Origin: Candidatus Loosdrechtia aerotolerans
GTDB lineage: Bacteria > Planctomycetota > Brocadiia > Brocadiales > Brocadiaceae
DNA length: 64,000 nucleotides
Direction of reading: 5' to 3'
Assembly: GCA_021646405.1 (NCBI GenBank)
Contig: SOER01000005.1
Coordinates: 1-64,000, forward strand
Shown in pieces: positions 8,818 to 18,955 of the stretch (its first letter is position 1; every line of letters starts with the position of its first letter). The notes beneath the pieces were generated by a model. That model did not search any database. It was not told the origin of the DNA and saw nothing but the letters and a program-made list of their open reading frames with translations. The translations under genes were made by a program, and so were the position numbers.

Positions 8818-9888
8818 CTACTGCCATCCTAAATTATCTTTTGTATCGTAAATAAGAAATTTCTTCGCTAACATGCACGGTCGGTATGACATCTTTGCCA
8901 GTCTGAGTCCTTCTATACCCCAATCCTCACCTGCATTAATATAGAGTGTATCGGAAAAACTACTTTCACAAAACCGCTGGTAAATAAACTGCGGCATGCC
9001 ATGAAAATCGCCGTTAGTCTTCTCAATAAGAATTGAAGCAGTATGAGGTGCTACATATTCGCCTAAAGTAATACCCTCAACTTGGCTATTAATGGCAACA
9101 ACAGCCCCCTTCAAACCCAATTCCTCCGAAAAGATAATCGCACATTTTGCCGCCTCTGATTCAAGAATAATACCATGATAGTAATGAGCTTCGCGATGAT
9201 TTAAAAGGTTTGTCTCACGTATTTTCTCCTCTTTCCACCGGTCTATCATAAGGAGGGCATCTACTTTATGCTGAGGGGAGAATTTTTCGTATGTGGCGTT
9301 GTAGTGTTTTTTAAAGAAGTTTATCTCGTTTCTCTTCTTTTCATACCTTCTGCCGCTGAGTTTTATAAGGTTTGATGAATTGTAAATATAATCAGGATAA
9401 CCTTCAATAATATAGTAGGAGCTTTTATCAAAAAGATTGAGAAAACCTTCATAAACATAATTAATGTAAGATACAAAGCCATCACCATCATTCACATCAT
9501 GCATGAGATTAAAGCATTCCCGCAAGGTATCCTGAATGTTATTTTTCCCCAATGGGGGAAGCATCATACGCATGCCCTTCGAAGTCAATCCAAAGAGGCA
9601 AAAATTGTCATGAATGAGTTTCCATAATAATTCTATTGAACCCTTCCAAATAAAATTGTTTGCAAAAGAATAATCGCATAAATTCGAACCTTCTTCACGC
9701 ACATACATGTCAAAAATTTCTTTATCTTCAATTTTTAATTGATACAAACCATAGCACTTACATTTCTCCTCAATATTTACGTTGTACTCTCTTACTCCTA
9801 ATAAATTACTATCAATAGGTTGTAAAATGGTTTCTCTCCAGATGCGGTTTACACCTTTCTCGACCTTACGACGGAGGTTCAAGATCAA
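8818..9888 (-). CDS. DUF2156 (LPG synthase C-terminal-like) protein
   Basis: 356 residues. The middle contains the DUF2156 hallmark LSGRRYEKKRNEINFFKKHY, followed by the GNAT-like second half with an acyltransferase-type fold (GAVVAINSQVEGITLGE, then INAGEDWGIEGLRLAK near the end). DUF2156 proteins are related to the catalytic domain of lysylphosphatidylglycerol synthase and may transfer an aminoacyl group, but this soluble version lacks the membrane flippase half. The annotated start lies ahead of the conserved region, and a start a little inside is possible. It stands alone between gdhA and the gapA cluster on the opposite strand. Substrate unknown. Confidence 0.8.
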   Translation of the reverse strand: MILNLRRKVEKGVNRIWRETILQPIDSNLLGVREYNVNIEEKCKCYGLYQLKIEDKEIFDMYVREEGSNLCDYSFANNFIWKGSIELLWKLIHDNFCLFGLTSKGMRMMLPPLGKNNIQDTLRECFNLMHDVNDGDGFVSYINYVYEGFLNLFDKSSYYIIEGYPDYIYNSSNLIKLSGRRYEKKRNEINFFKKHYNATYEKFSPQHKVDALLMIDRWKEEKIRETNLLNHREAHYYHGIILESEAAKCAIIFSEELGLKGAVVAINSQVEGITLGEYVAPHTASILIEKTNGDFHGMPQFIYQRFCESSFSDTLYINAGEDWGIEGLRLAKMSYRPCMLAKKFLIYDTKDNLGWQ

Positions 9889-9931
9889 GTGTAGACCATT
9901 GCAAAATTATGGCAAACATCCCCCTCGGATG

Positions 9932-10039
9932 TCTGAACCGGTAATTATTGTTCTGCACAATAAATTTTATTTTCAATGAATGAATTTTTCTTAATAATCT
10001 TCTCATAAAAAATTGCCCTACAATAATTACCGGTTCAGA
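9932..10039. repeat. 108-bp MITE-like element with perfect 20-bp terminal inverted repeats
   Basis: TCTGAACCGGTAATTATTGT (9932-9951) and its exact reverse complement (10020-10039) bound a 68-bp AT-rich centre without coding potential. The perfect arms and the size fit a miniature inverted-repeat element. It sits between the divergent DUF2156 and gapA genes. No flanking target duplication is obvious. Confidence 0.7.
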
Positions 10040-10217
10040 TATAGAAAACCTAAATTGATAAAATTATACAACGCTAACGGGTATTTTCAAGTATTAGCCA
10101 TTAATATAAGCTTATTTATTACAGAACTTACCCATAAACATACTAAAAATATATGAGATTCCCTAATAGGCAAACAAAAAGTTTTCTTTTCTGTGTTCCC
10201 AAAAGGATTATTAAAAC

Positions 10218-10247
10218 TTGACAAAATATTATATTCTACGCTACAAT
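10218..10247 (+). promoter_or_regulatory. Sigma-70-type promoter of the gapA cluster
   Basis: TTGACA at 10218-10223 and TACAAT at 10242-10247 with an 18-nt spacer, 114 bp ahead of gapA. Both boxes are close to consensus. Transcription would start near 10254, leaving a leader of roughly 105 nt. Confidence 0.65.
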
Positions 10248-10280
10248 AATTTGTCTTGCTTTTTTGTATTACCTTTTAAG

Positions 10281-10302
10281 ATGCCATAAGGCGATATGGC
10301 AT
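10281..10302 (+). promoter_or_regulatory. 8-bp palindrome in the gapA leader
   Basis: ATGCCATA (10281-10288) and TATGGCAT (10295-10302) flank AGGCGA. Lying about 30 nt downstream of the predicted start point, it could be a repressor operator or an RNA hairpin. No regulator gene adjoins. Confidence 0.4.
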
Positions 10303-10342
10303 AATAAGTTATAAAATCCTATAATAAAATACGGATAAATAA

Positions 10343-11362
<1,020 letters not shown>

Positions 11363-11396
11363 ATTACCCATATCCTTGTTTAACCGGTAAAACTTT

Positions 11397-12593
11397 ATGA
11401 ACAAACTATTCATACGCGATATTGATGTACGCAAAAAGAAGGTTCTTGTCAGAACGGACTACAATGTACCACTGGACGAGGAGGGAGAGATTACCGATGA
11501 CACCAGGATAAGGGCAACGTTGCCGACAATTGATTATCTCCTGGACGAAAAAGCAAAAGTAATTATTGCTTCACACCTGGGAAGGCCCGATGGCAAAGTA
11601 AATCCCAAATACACCCTGAGACCCGTTGTAAGGCGATTACAACGGTTCTTGAATGAAAAGGTAAAGGTGTCAATGGCAACCGATTGTATCGGGCCGGAGG
11701 TAAAAAAACAGATCGGGGAAATGAATTACGGCGATGTAATCGTGCTGGAAAATTTAAGATTTCATCCCGGTGAAGCAGGAAATGATCCTGGTTTTGCTAA
11801 AGAGCTTGCCAGTCTTTGTGACGTATTTATACAGGATGCATTTGGAAATTGCCATAGAAAACATGCCTCAATGATCGGCATTAATAATCTTGTCCCTTCA
11901 GCCGCTGGTTTCTTATTGAAAAAAGAGATCGATTACTTTGAGAAATCCGTAAATAATCCGATGAGACCTGTCGCTGCACTCTTAGGAGGCGCAAAGGTAT
12001 CCGATAAGATAAAGATTATCGATAATTTATCAAAAAAGATGGACAAGGTCCTTATCGGCGGCGCAATGGCGTTTACCTTCCTCAAGGCACAGGGCTTTGG
12101 TATCGGGAAATCCCTGGTTGAGGACAGTATGCTTGATGTAGTAAAAAATCTTATGGATACATCCAGAAGAAACGGCACAAAATTATATTTGCCCGTTGAT
12201 TTCGTCGTTGCAGAGAACTTCAACGGACGGGCAGAAACAAAGGTTGTTCCATATCAGGAAATTCCGGAAAAGTGGATTGCGCTGGATATTGGCCCGGCAA
12301 CGACAAAACTATTTTCTGAAGCGCTTCAGGATGCCAAAACAATCCTCTGGAACGGTCCAATGGGGGCTTTTGAGCTTGATGCCTTTAGCCGTGGAACATA
12401 TGCAATGGTAGATATAGTAACAAATTCACACGCCTCAACAATCGTTGGCGGTGGTGATACCGATATGGCCCTTCATAAGGCCGGAAAAACACACGATGTA
12501 ACGTTTATATCCACAGGCGGTGGAGCATTCTTGAAATTATTAGAGGGAAGTGAACTTCCCGGCATTGCAGCATTATCAGACAGAAAAGTATAA
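11397..12593 (+). CDS. pgk: Phosphoglycerate kinase
   Basis: 398 residues, the normal length. It transfers the acyl phosphate of 1,3-bisphosphoglycerate to ADP in the step after GapA. The N-terminal substrate domain has VRTDYNVPL and SHLGRPDGK, and the C-terminal nucleotide domain has LGGAKVSDKI, the LWNGPMGAFE segment and the glycine-rich GGGDTDMAL. The last motif is usually GGGDSAA, so the serine is replaced by threonine. It lies between gapA and rpe and is probably co-transcribed with both; rpe starts 6 bp after its stop. Confidence 0.97.
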   Translation: MNKLFIRDIDVRKKKVLVRTDYNVPLDEEGEITDDTRIRATLPTIDYLLDEKAKVIIASHLGRPDGKVNPKYTLRPVVRRLQRFLNEKVKVSMATDCIGPEVKKQIGEMNYGDVIVLENLRFHPGEAGNDPGFAKELASLCDVFIQDAFGNCHRKHASMIGINNLVPSAAGFLLKKEIDYFEKSVNNPMRPVAALLGGAKVSDKIKIIDNLSKKMDKVLIGGAMAFTFLKAQGFGIGKSLVEDSMLDVVKNLMDTSRRNGTKLYLPVDFVVAENFNGRAETKVVPYQEIPEKWIALDIGPATTKLFSEALQDAKTILWNGPMGAFELDAFSRGTYAMVDIVTNSHASTIVGGGDTDMALHKAGKTHDVTFISTGGGAFLKLLEGSELPGIAALSDRKV

Positions 12594-12599
12594 AAACCT

Positions 12600-13298
12600 A
12601 TGCAACCAAAAATTCAAATCTCGGCATCTATCCTGGCAGCCAACCCGGTACGCCTTGAAGATGAAATCAGAAGAATAGAAGTAGCCGGCGTTGATCTCAT
12701 CCATATCGATGTAATGGATGGTCATTTTGTTCCGAATATTACCATGGGGCCATTTATCGTAGAAGGAATAAAACGCATTACAGAGGTGCCCTTAGACATT
12801 CATTTAATGATTGAACATCCGGAAGAGTACATTAGCGCATTTGCAAATGCTGCCGGAAAGGACGACATAATAACATTCCATAGAGAAGCCGCAAAAAAAC
12901 CCGGGGAAGTTATTTCATTGATCAAAAATGCAGGACTAAAAGCAGGTGTCTCTCTGAACCCGGACACACCCGTTGAATCGGTAGAAGACCTTCTGGATAT
13001 CGCGGATATGGTGCTTGTTATGTCAGTAAACCCCGGCTTTGCCGGACAGAAATTTATACCGGCAGTTTTACCGAAAATTGCGCACCTGCGAAATTTGGCA
13101 CCTGAAATGGACATAGAAGTAGACGGCGGTATCACACCAGGGACTATCGCTCAGGCTGTGCAACAGGGGGCAAATATCATCGTTGCTGCATCTGCAATCT
13201 TTAAGACAAACGACCCGTGCGGTGCAATCAGAAATCTAAAACAATTAGCAGAACAGGCCGTCGGTAAGGAATGCCCCGGCATGCTAATCCAGGACTAA
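12600..13298 (+). CDS. rpe: Ribulose-phosphate 3-epimerase
   Basis: 232 residues forming a TIM barrel. It interconverts ribulose 5-phosphate and xylulose 5-phosphate in the pentose phosphate pathway. The metal and catalytic segments HIDVMDGHFVPNITMGP, HLMIEHPE, VMSVNPGFAGQKF and EVDGGI are all present in order. The start is 6 bp after the pgk stop, so it is translated as part of the same operon. It ends about 240 bp before accD. Confidence 0.96.
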   Translation: MQPKIQISASILAANPVRLEDEIRRIEVAGVDLIHIDVMDGHFVPNITMGPFIVEGIKRITEVPLDIHLMIEHPEEYISAFANAAGKDDIITFHREAAKKPGEVISLIKNAGLKAGVSLNPDTPVESVEDLLDIADMVLVMSVNPGFAGQKFIPAVLPKIAHLRNLAPEMDIEVDGGITPGTIAQAVQQGANIIVAASAIFKTNDPCGAIRNLKQLAEQAVGKECPGMLIQD

Positions 13299-13539
13299 AC
13301 TAAGCTGCCGGCTATTAATTACCCTGAAGAGGTAAAAAAGAATAAAGACCCTCTTCTTATAAGATTATAAAAGAATAGCAGCGAATTGGCGTTATTTTTT
13401 ATTTTAAAGACGAAAAAACAACTTGTTTTTTGATAAAAAATTTATACACTATTTGAATCATTTTACCGTATTAAATTCATCATTTTTTAAAACTATTTTG
13501 GACAGACAAAGCATTTGCTTCTGAGAAAGGTGTTGTTCA

Positions 13540-14352
13540 ATGGTTTTTTTTAGAAAAAAGAAAGACATGCCTGATGGTTTATGGGTCCGTTGTGACGGCT
13601 GTAAAGGTGTGGTTTATAAAAAAGCGATTGAAGAGAGGATGTCTGTTTGTCCGGAATGCAACTACCATTTTCGCATATCGAGTAAAGATAGGTTAAAGCT
13701 TTTACTTGATGAAGATAGTTTTGAAGAGATGTGGGAAGGTATGATACCAGCAGACCCATTATCTTTCCGCGACCGGGTATCTTATTCTGAAAGGGTAATT
13801 TCGGAGCAGAAAAAGTCAGGAACAAAAGAGGCCGCAATCACAGGAAGAGGAAAGATTGATGGCAAAGAGGTAATGATTGGGATTACGGACCATAATTTTA
13901 TTATGGGGAGTATGGGATCTGTTGTTGGAGAAAAAATAACCCGCCTTGCAGAAAAGGCTGCAGAGTTAAAGCTGCCCTTAATAATAATCTCAGGATCTGG
14001 TGGTGGTGCCCGTATGCAGGAAGGGGTTTTCTCGTTAATGCAAATGGCAAAGACCTCAGCCGCCATAGCCCGGTTTAAGGAAGAAGGTGGTTTGTATATA
14101 TCAATCCTGACAGATCCGTCATTAGGTGGTGTAATGGCCAGTTTTGCCTCTTTGGCAGATATCACCCTGGCCGAGCCAAAGGCCCTGATCGGTTTTGCAG
14201 GTCCGAGGGTAATTCAGGAGACGATCAAGCGTTCACTGCCAAAAGGATTCCAGACTGCTGAGTTTTTGCTGGAGCACGGTTTTTTAGACCGCATAGTCAA
14301 CCGGCAGGACATGAAAAAAGAATTATCTAGATTTATTGACTATTTACAGTAA
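13540..14352 (+). CDS. accD: Acetyl-CoA carboxylase carboxyltransferase subunit beta
   Basis: 270 residues. With AccA it transfers the carboxyl group from biotin to acetyl-CoA, making malonyl-CoA for fatty acid synthesis. An N-terminal zinc ribbon is visible as CDGC and CPEC, about 15 residues apart. The crotonase-like core has [11 protein letters not shown] and the [10 protein letters not shown] segment that form the oxyanion hole. ATG 13540 follows an AAAGG site. accA is not in the window, so the complex is split across the genome. tRNA-Asn begins 28 bp downstream. Confidence 0.95.
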   Translation: MVFFRKKKDMPDGLWVRCDGCKGVVYKKAIEERMSVCPECNYHFRISSKDRLKLLLDEDSFEEMWEGMIPADPLSFRDRVSYSERVISEQKKSGTKEAAITGRGKIDGKEVMIGITDHNFIMGSMGSVVGEKITRLAEKAAELKLPLIIISGSGGGARMQEGVFSLMQMAKTSAAIARFKEEGGLYISILTDPSLGGVMASFASLADITLAEPKALIGFAGPRVIQETIKRSLPKGFQTAEFLLEHGFLDRIVNRQDMKKELSRFIDYLQ

Positions 14353-14380
14353 AATACAGTACAATATACACAATTCGTAT

Positions 14381-14455
14381 TCCCCTGTAGCTCAATGGTA
14401 GAGTAGCCGGCTGTTAACCGGTTGGTTGTAGGTTCGAGTCCTACCGGGGGAGCCA
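14381..14455 (+). tRNA. tRNA-Asn (anticodon GTT)
   Basis: A complete cloverleaf is visible. The acceptor stem TCCCCTG pairs with CGGGGGA, followed by discriminator G and an encoded CCA at 14453-14455. The anticodon stem GCCGG/CCGGT holds the loop CTGTTAA with anticodon GTT. The T arm is GTAGG-TTCGAGT-CCTAC. The gene directly follows accD. Confidence 0.95.
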
Positions 14456-14463
14456 ATTTTATA

Positions 14464-14520
14464 AGGCTTTCATGGTTGATTGTACAGGATTTGTACACAA
14501 CCTCGAAAGCCTCTTTTTTT
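14464..14520 (+). terminator. Rho-independent terminator after tRNA-Asn
   Basis: AGGCTTTC (14464-14471) pairs with GAAAGCCT (14505-14512), and an inner TGTACA/TGTACA hairpin extends the stem. A T-run follows at 14514-14520. It would end the accD/tRNA-Asn transcript. Confidence 0.75.
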
Positions 14521-14915
14521 ATATGAACTCTGAAGCTTATCATAACAGGGCAAAGTTTTAGCCGTGCTCCCCTTTTTCATCCCTCCTTGCAATGGCGTGA
14601 AAGTTATATCGAGAATAAGAATAATTGTGAGAACTCAAGAAATGAAAAATAATAAGCCTCTCGATTACTTCACGATTACCTCACGATTTCCAGAAATATC
14701 ATCCGATAAACAATTACGTCCTGACAAATTTGCATTGCCAGCGAAAATACTGCAACATATAAGGTAATCTCTATTCTATATTTCCTATTTTCAAGGTCAG
14801 ACCCTGCTCTGGAAATTTGGTGTACCTTAAGCATTAAGAGAGAATTTAAAGGATATTTATCAGGAATTAACTAGCAGTAACGTTCAATATTACATTTAGA
14901 AAATAATTATTTATT
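14521..14915. other. Gene-poor gap
   Basis: No supported gene. A short open frame (14642-14767, beginning MKNNKPLDYF) is present but has no recognisable domain or neighbour support. Confidence 0.4.
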
Positions 14916-15418
14916 ATGACGAAAAAATCCAAAGAACAGATTCCGCAAAAAATGAAACTAATATACGAAAGCATCGTTCGCCTCACCGATGATGTTTGCC
15001 AACGCCATCTTGATCAGGAATATGCAGAGCTTTGCCGTAAAATGACCGCAGCTTTGGCCCGTAAGCGTCCCTCCCCCTGTTGAGTGGCGCGGTGGAAACC
15101 TAGGCATGTGGTATTATCTATGCCCTTGGAAAAGTCAATTTTTTGTTCGATAAGTCTCAGACGCCTTACATGCAGGCCGAAGAACTATGCTCCTTGTTCG
15201 GGGTTGCCAACAGCACCGGCGCTGCAAAAGCAAAGCGCATCATGAATCTGCTGAACATAGGCGTAATGGACCCGAAATGGTACCGGCCAAGCAAAATGGA
15301 GAAGAATTTGAGAGTATGGCTAATTGAACTAAACGGGCTTATCGTAGATGTCCGGGTTATGTCACGTGGGATTCAGGAAGAAGCGTTTCGTCGAGGGCTT
15401 ATTCCGTATATACCATAA
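14916..15418 (+). pseudogene. DUF6398-like protein, broken by a frameshift and a stop
   Basis: The first frame starts at ATG 14916 (MTKKSKEQIPQKM) and reads to ARKRPSPC before a TGA at 15081. One frame over, reading resumes as LLSGAVET, hits TAG at 15101, and continues ACGIIYALGKVNFLFDKSQ to the stop at 15418, ending GLIPYIP. The joined product of about 167 residues resembles DUF6398 proteins, in which SPLL and ETWACG would be continuous. So a C was lost from the C-run near 15073-15077 and a Trp codon became TAG. Two independent lesions argue for a real pseudogene. The function of the family is unknown. Confidence 0.75.
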
Positions 15419-15476
15419 ATATAGTAATTCAAAAATGAAGCCGAATAAAACGAATCAGAATTGATTCTATCAGCAC

Positions 15477-15523
15477 GGACAAACCATATCCCCGTTCAAG
15501 GCATACGGGGATATGGTTTGTCC
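15477..15523. repeat. Perfect 19-bp hairpin repeat, copy 1
   Basis: GGACAAACCATATCCCCGT (15477-15495) and its exact complement (15505-15523) flank the 9-nt loop TCAAGGCAT. The right half and flank (about 15491-15540) recur as a degenerate reverse-complement copy at 28272-28319. It lies downstream of uup on that gene's strand but lacks a T-run, so a repeat is more likely than a terminator. Confidence 0.7.
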
Positions 15524-15613
15524 ATGCCACCCTATCTCAATGGCCATTTGTCTGGAGCGAGGATCAGACCTACCGCCTCTTCAGCTTGATCCTGTGTATG
15601 ATATTTTTCGCTG

Positions 15614-17437
15614 TCAAAAAGTTACGGTATCCTGTAACTTTTCCAAAATCTCCCATCGTTCATAGGCTTCAGCCAATTCGGATTCCAGGGATGATACCCT
15701 GGCCTTAATATGCACAATCTCATCTTTCCCTTTTTGATAAAACGCGGGGTCACCCATAATCTGATATAATTGCTGCTGTTCTGCCTCCAGGGTTTCAATA
15801 CGCTGGGGCAAGGTTTCAAGTTCACGCTGCTCTTTAAAACTAAGCTTGCGTGGCCGTTCTTGCTGCTTGTATACCGGTTTTGTCTTCGAAGGGACTTTTT
15901 CTACAAGAATTTTCTTCTTTTCTTCGCTCTGACGTTGCCAATCGTCATACCCGCCAATATACTCATTCACCTTCCCTTCCCCTTCAAACACAAAGGTACT
16001 GGTTACTACGTTATTGAGGAAGGTCCGGTCGTGGCTGACCAGGAGGAGTGTACCCTTATAGTCTAAAAGCAATTCTTCCAACAACTCTAAGGTCTCTAAG
16101 TCCAGATCATTCGTGGGTTCATCCATTACAAGGACATTGGACGGCCTGGTAAACAGGCGTGCCAGAAGGAGACGGTTACGCTCTCCGCCTGAGAGGGCAT
16201 GAACAGGGACGCGTACCCGGTCGGGAGAAAACAGAAAATCCTGCAAGTAACCCATAATATGCCGTGGTTTCCCGTTAAAGGTAATGAAGTCATTCCCATC
16301 CCCTACATTATCAAACACCGATTTATCTTCTTTCAATTGGGCGCGGAGTTGGTCGAAATAGGTAATGTTAAGACGGGTACCATGCCGCACAGTGCCCTGT
16401 TGGGGAGTCAACTCTCCTAACAAAAGGCGTAAAAGCGTGGTCTTGCCCGAGCCATTGGGACCAATAATCCCTATCTTATCGCCCCGCATAATCGCTGCAG
16501 AAAAACCGCTGATAATCGGTCTGGTGTCATAACCATAGGAGATGTCTTCAACCTTTATCACGAGTGCACCGGAGCGCTCAACTTCCTGGGTCTGCATGCG
16601 CACCGCGCCCATAACCTGGCACCGTTCCTGCCGTTCCTTACGCATATCTTCCAGTGCCCGTACGCGCCCTTCATTTCTGGTACGCCGGGCCTTAATCCCC
16701 TGCCGGACCCATATCTCTTCCTGAGCCAATTTCTTATCAAAAACAGCCTGCTGACTCTCTTCAGCATCAAGGACTGCCTGTTTGCGCACAAGATAGGTCT
16801 CATAACCACACGCCCAACTCGAGAGATTTCCCCGGTCAAGTTCAACAATGCGGGTGGCTAGTTTTTTCAGAAACGTACGGTCATGGGTAACAAAGAGTAT
16901 CGTTCCTCTATAACGCAAAAGAAACTCCTCCAGCCAACTGATCGAATCAACATCCAAATGGTTGGTAGGCTCGTCGAGTAAGAGAATATCGGGATCGCAC
17001 ACCAATCCCCTGGCAAGTAACACACGGCGTTTGAGACCGGAGGAAAGTGTATTGAATTCTGCATCGGCATCCAATTGCATCTGTGAAATTACCTTTTCTA
17101 CCCGATGCTGCTCTTTCCATCCCTGATCTCTGTTTTGTATGGATTGGCAATGATCTGATCCCTTCAGCCCATCGGATACAATATTGAATACAGTACCGTG
17201 CAATTCCCCGGGAATTTCCTGAGAAAGATATGCGGTGCGCATCCCTTTCTGACGAACAACTTCACCCGAATCGGGTGCCAGGTCGCCATTGATCAGTCTC
17301 AGTAAGGTAGACTTACCGGTGCCATTGCGGCCGAGAAGGCACACCCTTTCACCCCGTTCTATCTGCAGATTCGCATGCTCAATCAACAAAGGTCTTCCAT
17401 AGCCCATACTTACATCCTGTAAACTTAGCAATGCCAC
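15614..17437 (-). CDS. uup: ABC-F family ATPase, Uup-like
   Basis: 607 residues with two ABC ATPase domains and no membrane segments. Domain 1 has Walker A GRNGTGKST and LLLDEPTNHLD. Domain 2 has GPNGSGKTT, the signature LSGGERNRLLLARL and VMDEPTNDLD. In domain 1 the signature is LSSGLKRRVLLARG, one glycine short of LSGG. The linker ARRTRNEGRVRAL and the C-terminal coiled coil (about residues 520-600, LSFKEQRELETL onwards) mark the Uup subgroup. Uup proteins act on ribosomes or branched DNA and affect precise excision of transposons. Single gene; no antibiotic-resistance context is seen. Confidence 0.9.
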   Translation of the reverse strand: MALLSLQDVSMGYGRPLLIEHANLQIERGERVCLLGRNGTGKSTLLRLINGDLAPDSGEVVRQKGMRTAYLSQEIPGELHGTVFNIVSDGLKGSDHCQSIQNRDQGWKEQHRVEKVISQMQLDADAEFNTLSSGLKRRVLLARGLVCDPDILLLDEPTNHLDVDSISWLEEFLLRYRGTILFVTHDRTFLKKLATRIVELDRGNLSSWACGYETYLVRKQAVLDAEESQQAVFDKKLAQEEIWVRQGIKARRTRNEGRVRALEDMRKERQERCQVMGAVRMQTQEVERSGALVIKVEDISYGYDTRPIISGFSAAIMRGDKIGIIGPNGSGKTTLLRLLLGELTPQQGTVRHGTRLNITYFDQLRAQLKEDKSVFDNVGDGNDFITFNGKPRHIMGYLQDFLFSPDRVRVPVHALSGGERNRLLLARLFTRPSNVLVMDEPTNDLDLETLELLEELLLDYKGTLLLVSHDRTFLNNVVTSTFVFEGEGKVNEYIGGYDDWQRQSEEKKKILVEKVPSKTKPVYKQQERPRKLSFKEQRELETLPQRIETLEAEQQQLYQIMGDPAFYQKGKDEIVHIKARVSSLESELAEAYERWEILEKLQDTVTF

Positions 17438-17580
17438 GAATATCCTCTTTCTAAAACCGCCTTCATAATTTTTATGTTAAAAAGTATTTTGCAATAATTG
17501 TACCAGTAATGTATTGAAAAGCAAGATATGGTGAAGAGATTGTCTCTTCTTAGTCGGGACGATTGATCCATGAATACGGT

Positions 17581-18392
17581 TCAGGTCTCTCTGCAAAAAA
17601 TTTCTGTCATACAAAGCAGGAATTGAGAGAGTTCTGCATTAGCACCTTTTCTCCCCCGCAATAAAAATTGTCCTGCTCCTGAATTTCGTTTCATGTGGCC
17701 AAATGGCAATTCTACTTTTCGTTTTCGTGAGAGGACTTCTTGGTCTCCTTAAAAGTCTTTGCGATATCCTGAATCGCTGCCTGTAATTTCTCTTGATCCA
17801 TGAGTTCCTTTTTCATCTTGACCAATAACCCTTTTCCCTCTTCTTGCCGATCAATAAGCACTGCCTCATCTACCAAACGATCTAAGTTCTTTGAGATCTT
17901 TTCAAGATACTCTTCACACTTTTTATCAGTCCAGGTATTCTTGTTAGAAGCATTTGCCCAAAATTTGCTTCCATCAATAAACAACATATTTCCCTTAACA
18001 AGATTGAGTTCTATACAGAGTCTTACACTTTGTTTGAGGATGTTTTTAATGGCTTCTTTATGTTCACTGTGAAACCGGGCTATTGTCCGATAATCGGGTT
18101 TTAATCCAGACATCAACCAGATGAACGGCACCTCATAATAGCAAGCCCTTTCTAATTCTCTGGAGCTATAAATACCATAAGAATATCCGTAAATTATCAG
18201 CTTTAACATTGCTCGGGGATGATATTCAGGAGCTCCTGCCTTATCGGATTGGACAGGTATCCCAAATTCTTCGAGATTAAGGAGATCTACGAATGTATCA
18301 TATGCTCTCACGGGATCTTCAGGGCTAACGTATTCATCTATTGTCGGGGGAAGAAAGGTTGTTCGCTTTCGATCTCCTATTTTATATGCCAT
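17581..18392 (-). pseudogene. IS1182-type transposase with its catalytic core deleted
   Basis: The N-terminal 226 residues (17712-18392) start MAYKIGDRKRTTFLPP and include PDYRTIARFHSEH and the first catalytic-type aspartate in FIDGSKFWANAS, as in IS1182-family transposases. The frame stops at 17712. In another frame, 17581-17712 encodes ELPFGHMKRNSGAG and LLRGRKGANAELS, which is the typical C-terminal end of the same family. The central DDE-bearing segment of roughly 200 residues is therefore missing, and the two ends are fused out of frame. The element cannot move by itself. No clear terminal inverted repeats were found. Confidence 0.8.
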
Positions 18393-18955
18393 GGTATATC
18401 TCCCTTATTCTATATTCTATTAAAAATATTTGATTTTTAAGAAATTATACCACATATAAGCTTTGTTTCATTAATGAATGTTATGTATAGACAAATTTTT
18501 TATTTGACCTAGACAGAGATGCTTCGGCGGGCTCAGCACATGGTTTGGGAACAAGCAGGAGAGCAGGCGAGTAGACATATGCATCAAGCTAAGGTGCCCC
18601 TCCTCAGTTGGCAGTTGGCTGAGAATGGTTATGCAGAACACTTCATTCATAATCTACCGAAAAATGAGTACCCTGTTTTTTGAATATTATTGATTTAAGA
18701 ATAAAAATAATTGTTACTATTGAAATACATTGTAAAGTATTTTCTACTTTTGAGATGTAATAACCTAATTTCTAAATACGCCATTCTTGTTCTTGTATTT
18801 TGTATTAGTTGGCACATATTTTGAATATTTATGACTCAAGATAATTTCTAAATATTAAAATGCATTGTAAAAGGCACAAAAGGAAGAGGTATACAACACA
18901 TTTTTTCCCTTGTAATTTTTACTAAACACTGATTTTTCAGGAGAGGAGGGATAAG
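18393..18955. other. Long non-coding region ahead of the multicopper oxidase gene
   Basis: No gene seen. It holds a degenerate direct repeat (18680-18735 and 18821-18873, both starting TTGAATATT and ending CATTGTAAA) and, at 18809-18825, TTGGCACATATTTTGAA. The latter has sigma-54-like spacing but lacks the usual GC of the -12 element. Confidence 0.4.

Noticed and set aside
15477-15523. Terminator of uup
   Set aside because: The hairpin is perfect, but no T-run follows on the uup strand, and a related copy lies elsewhere.
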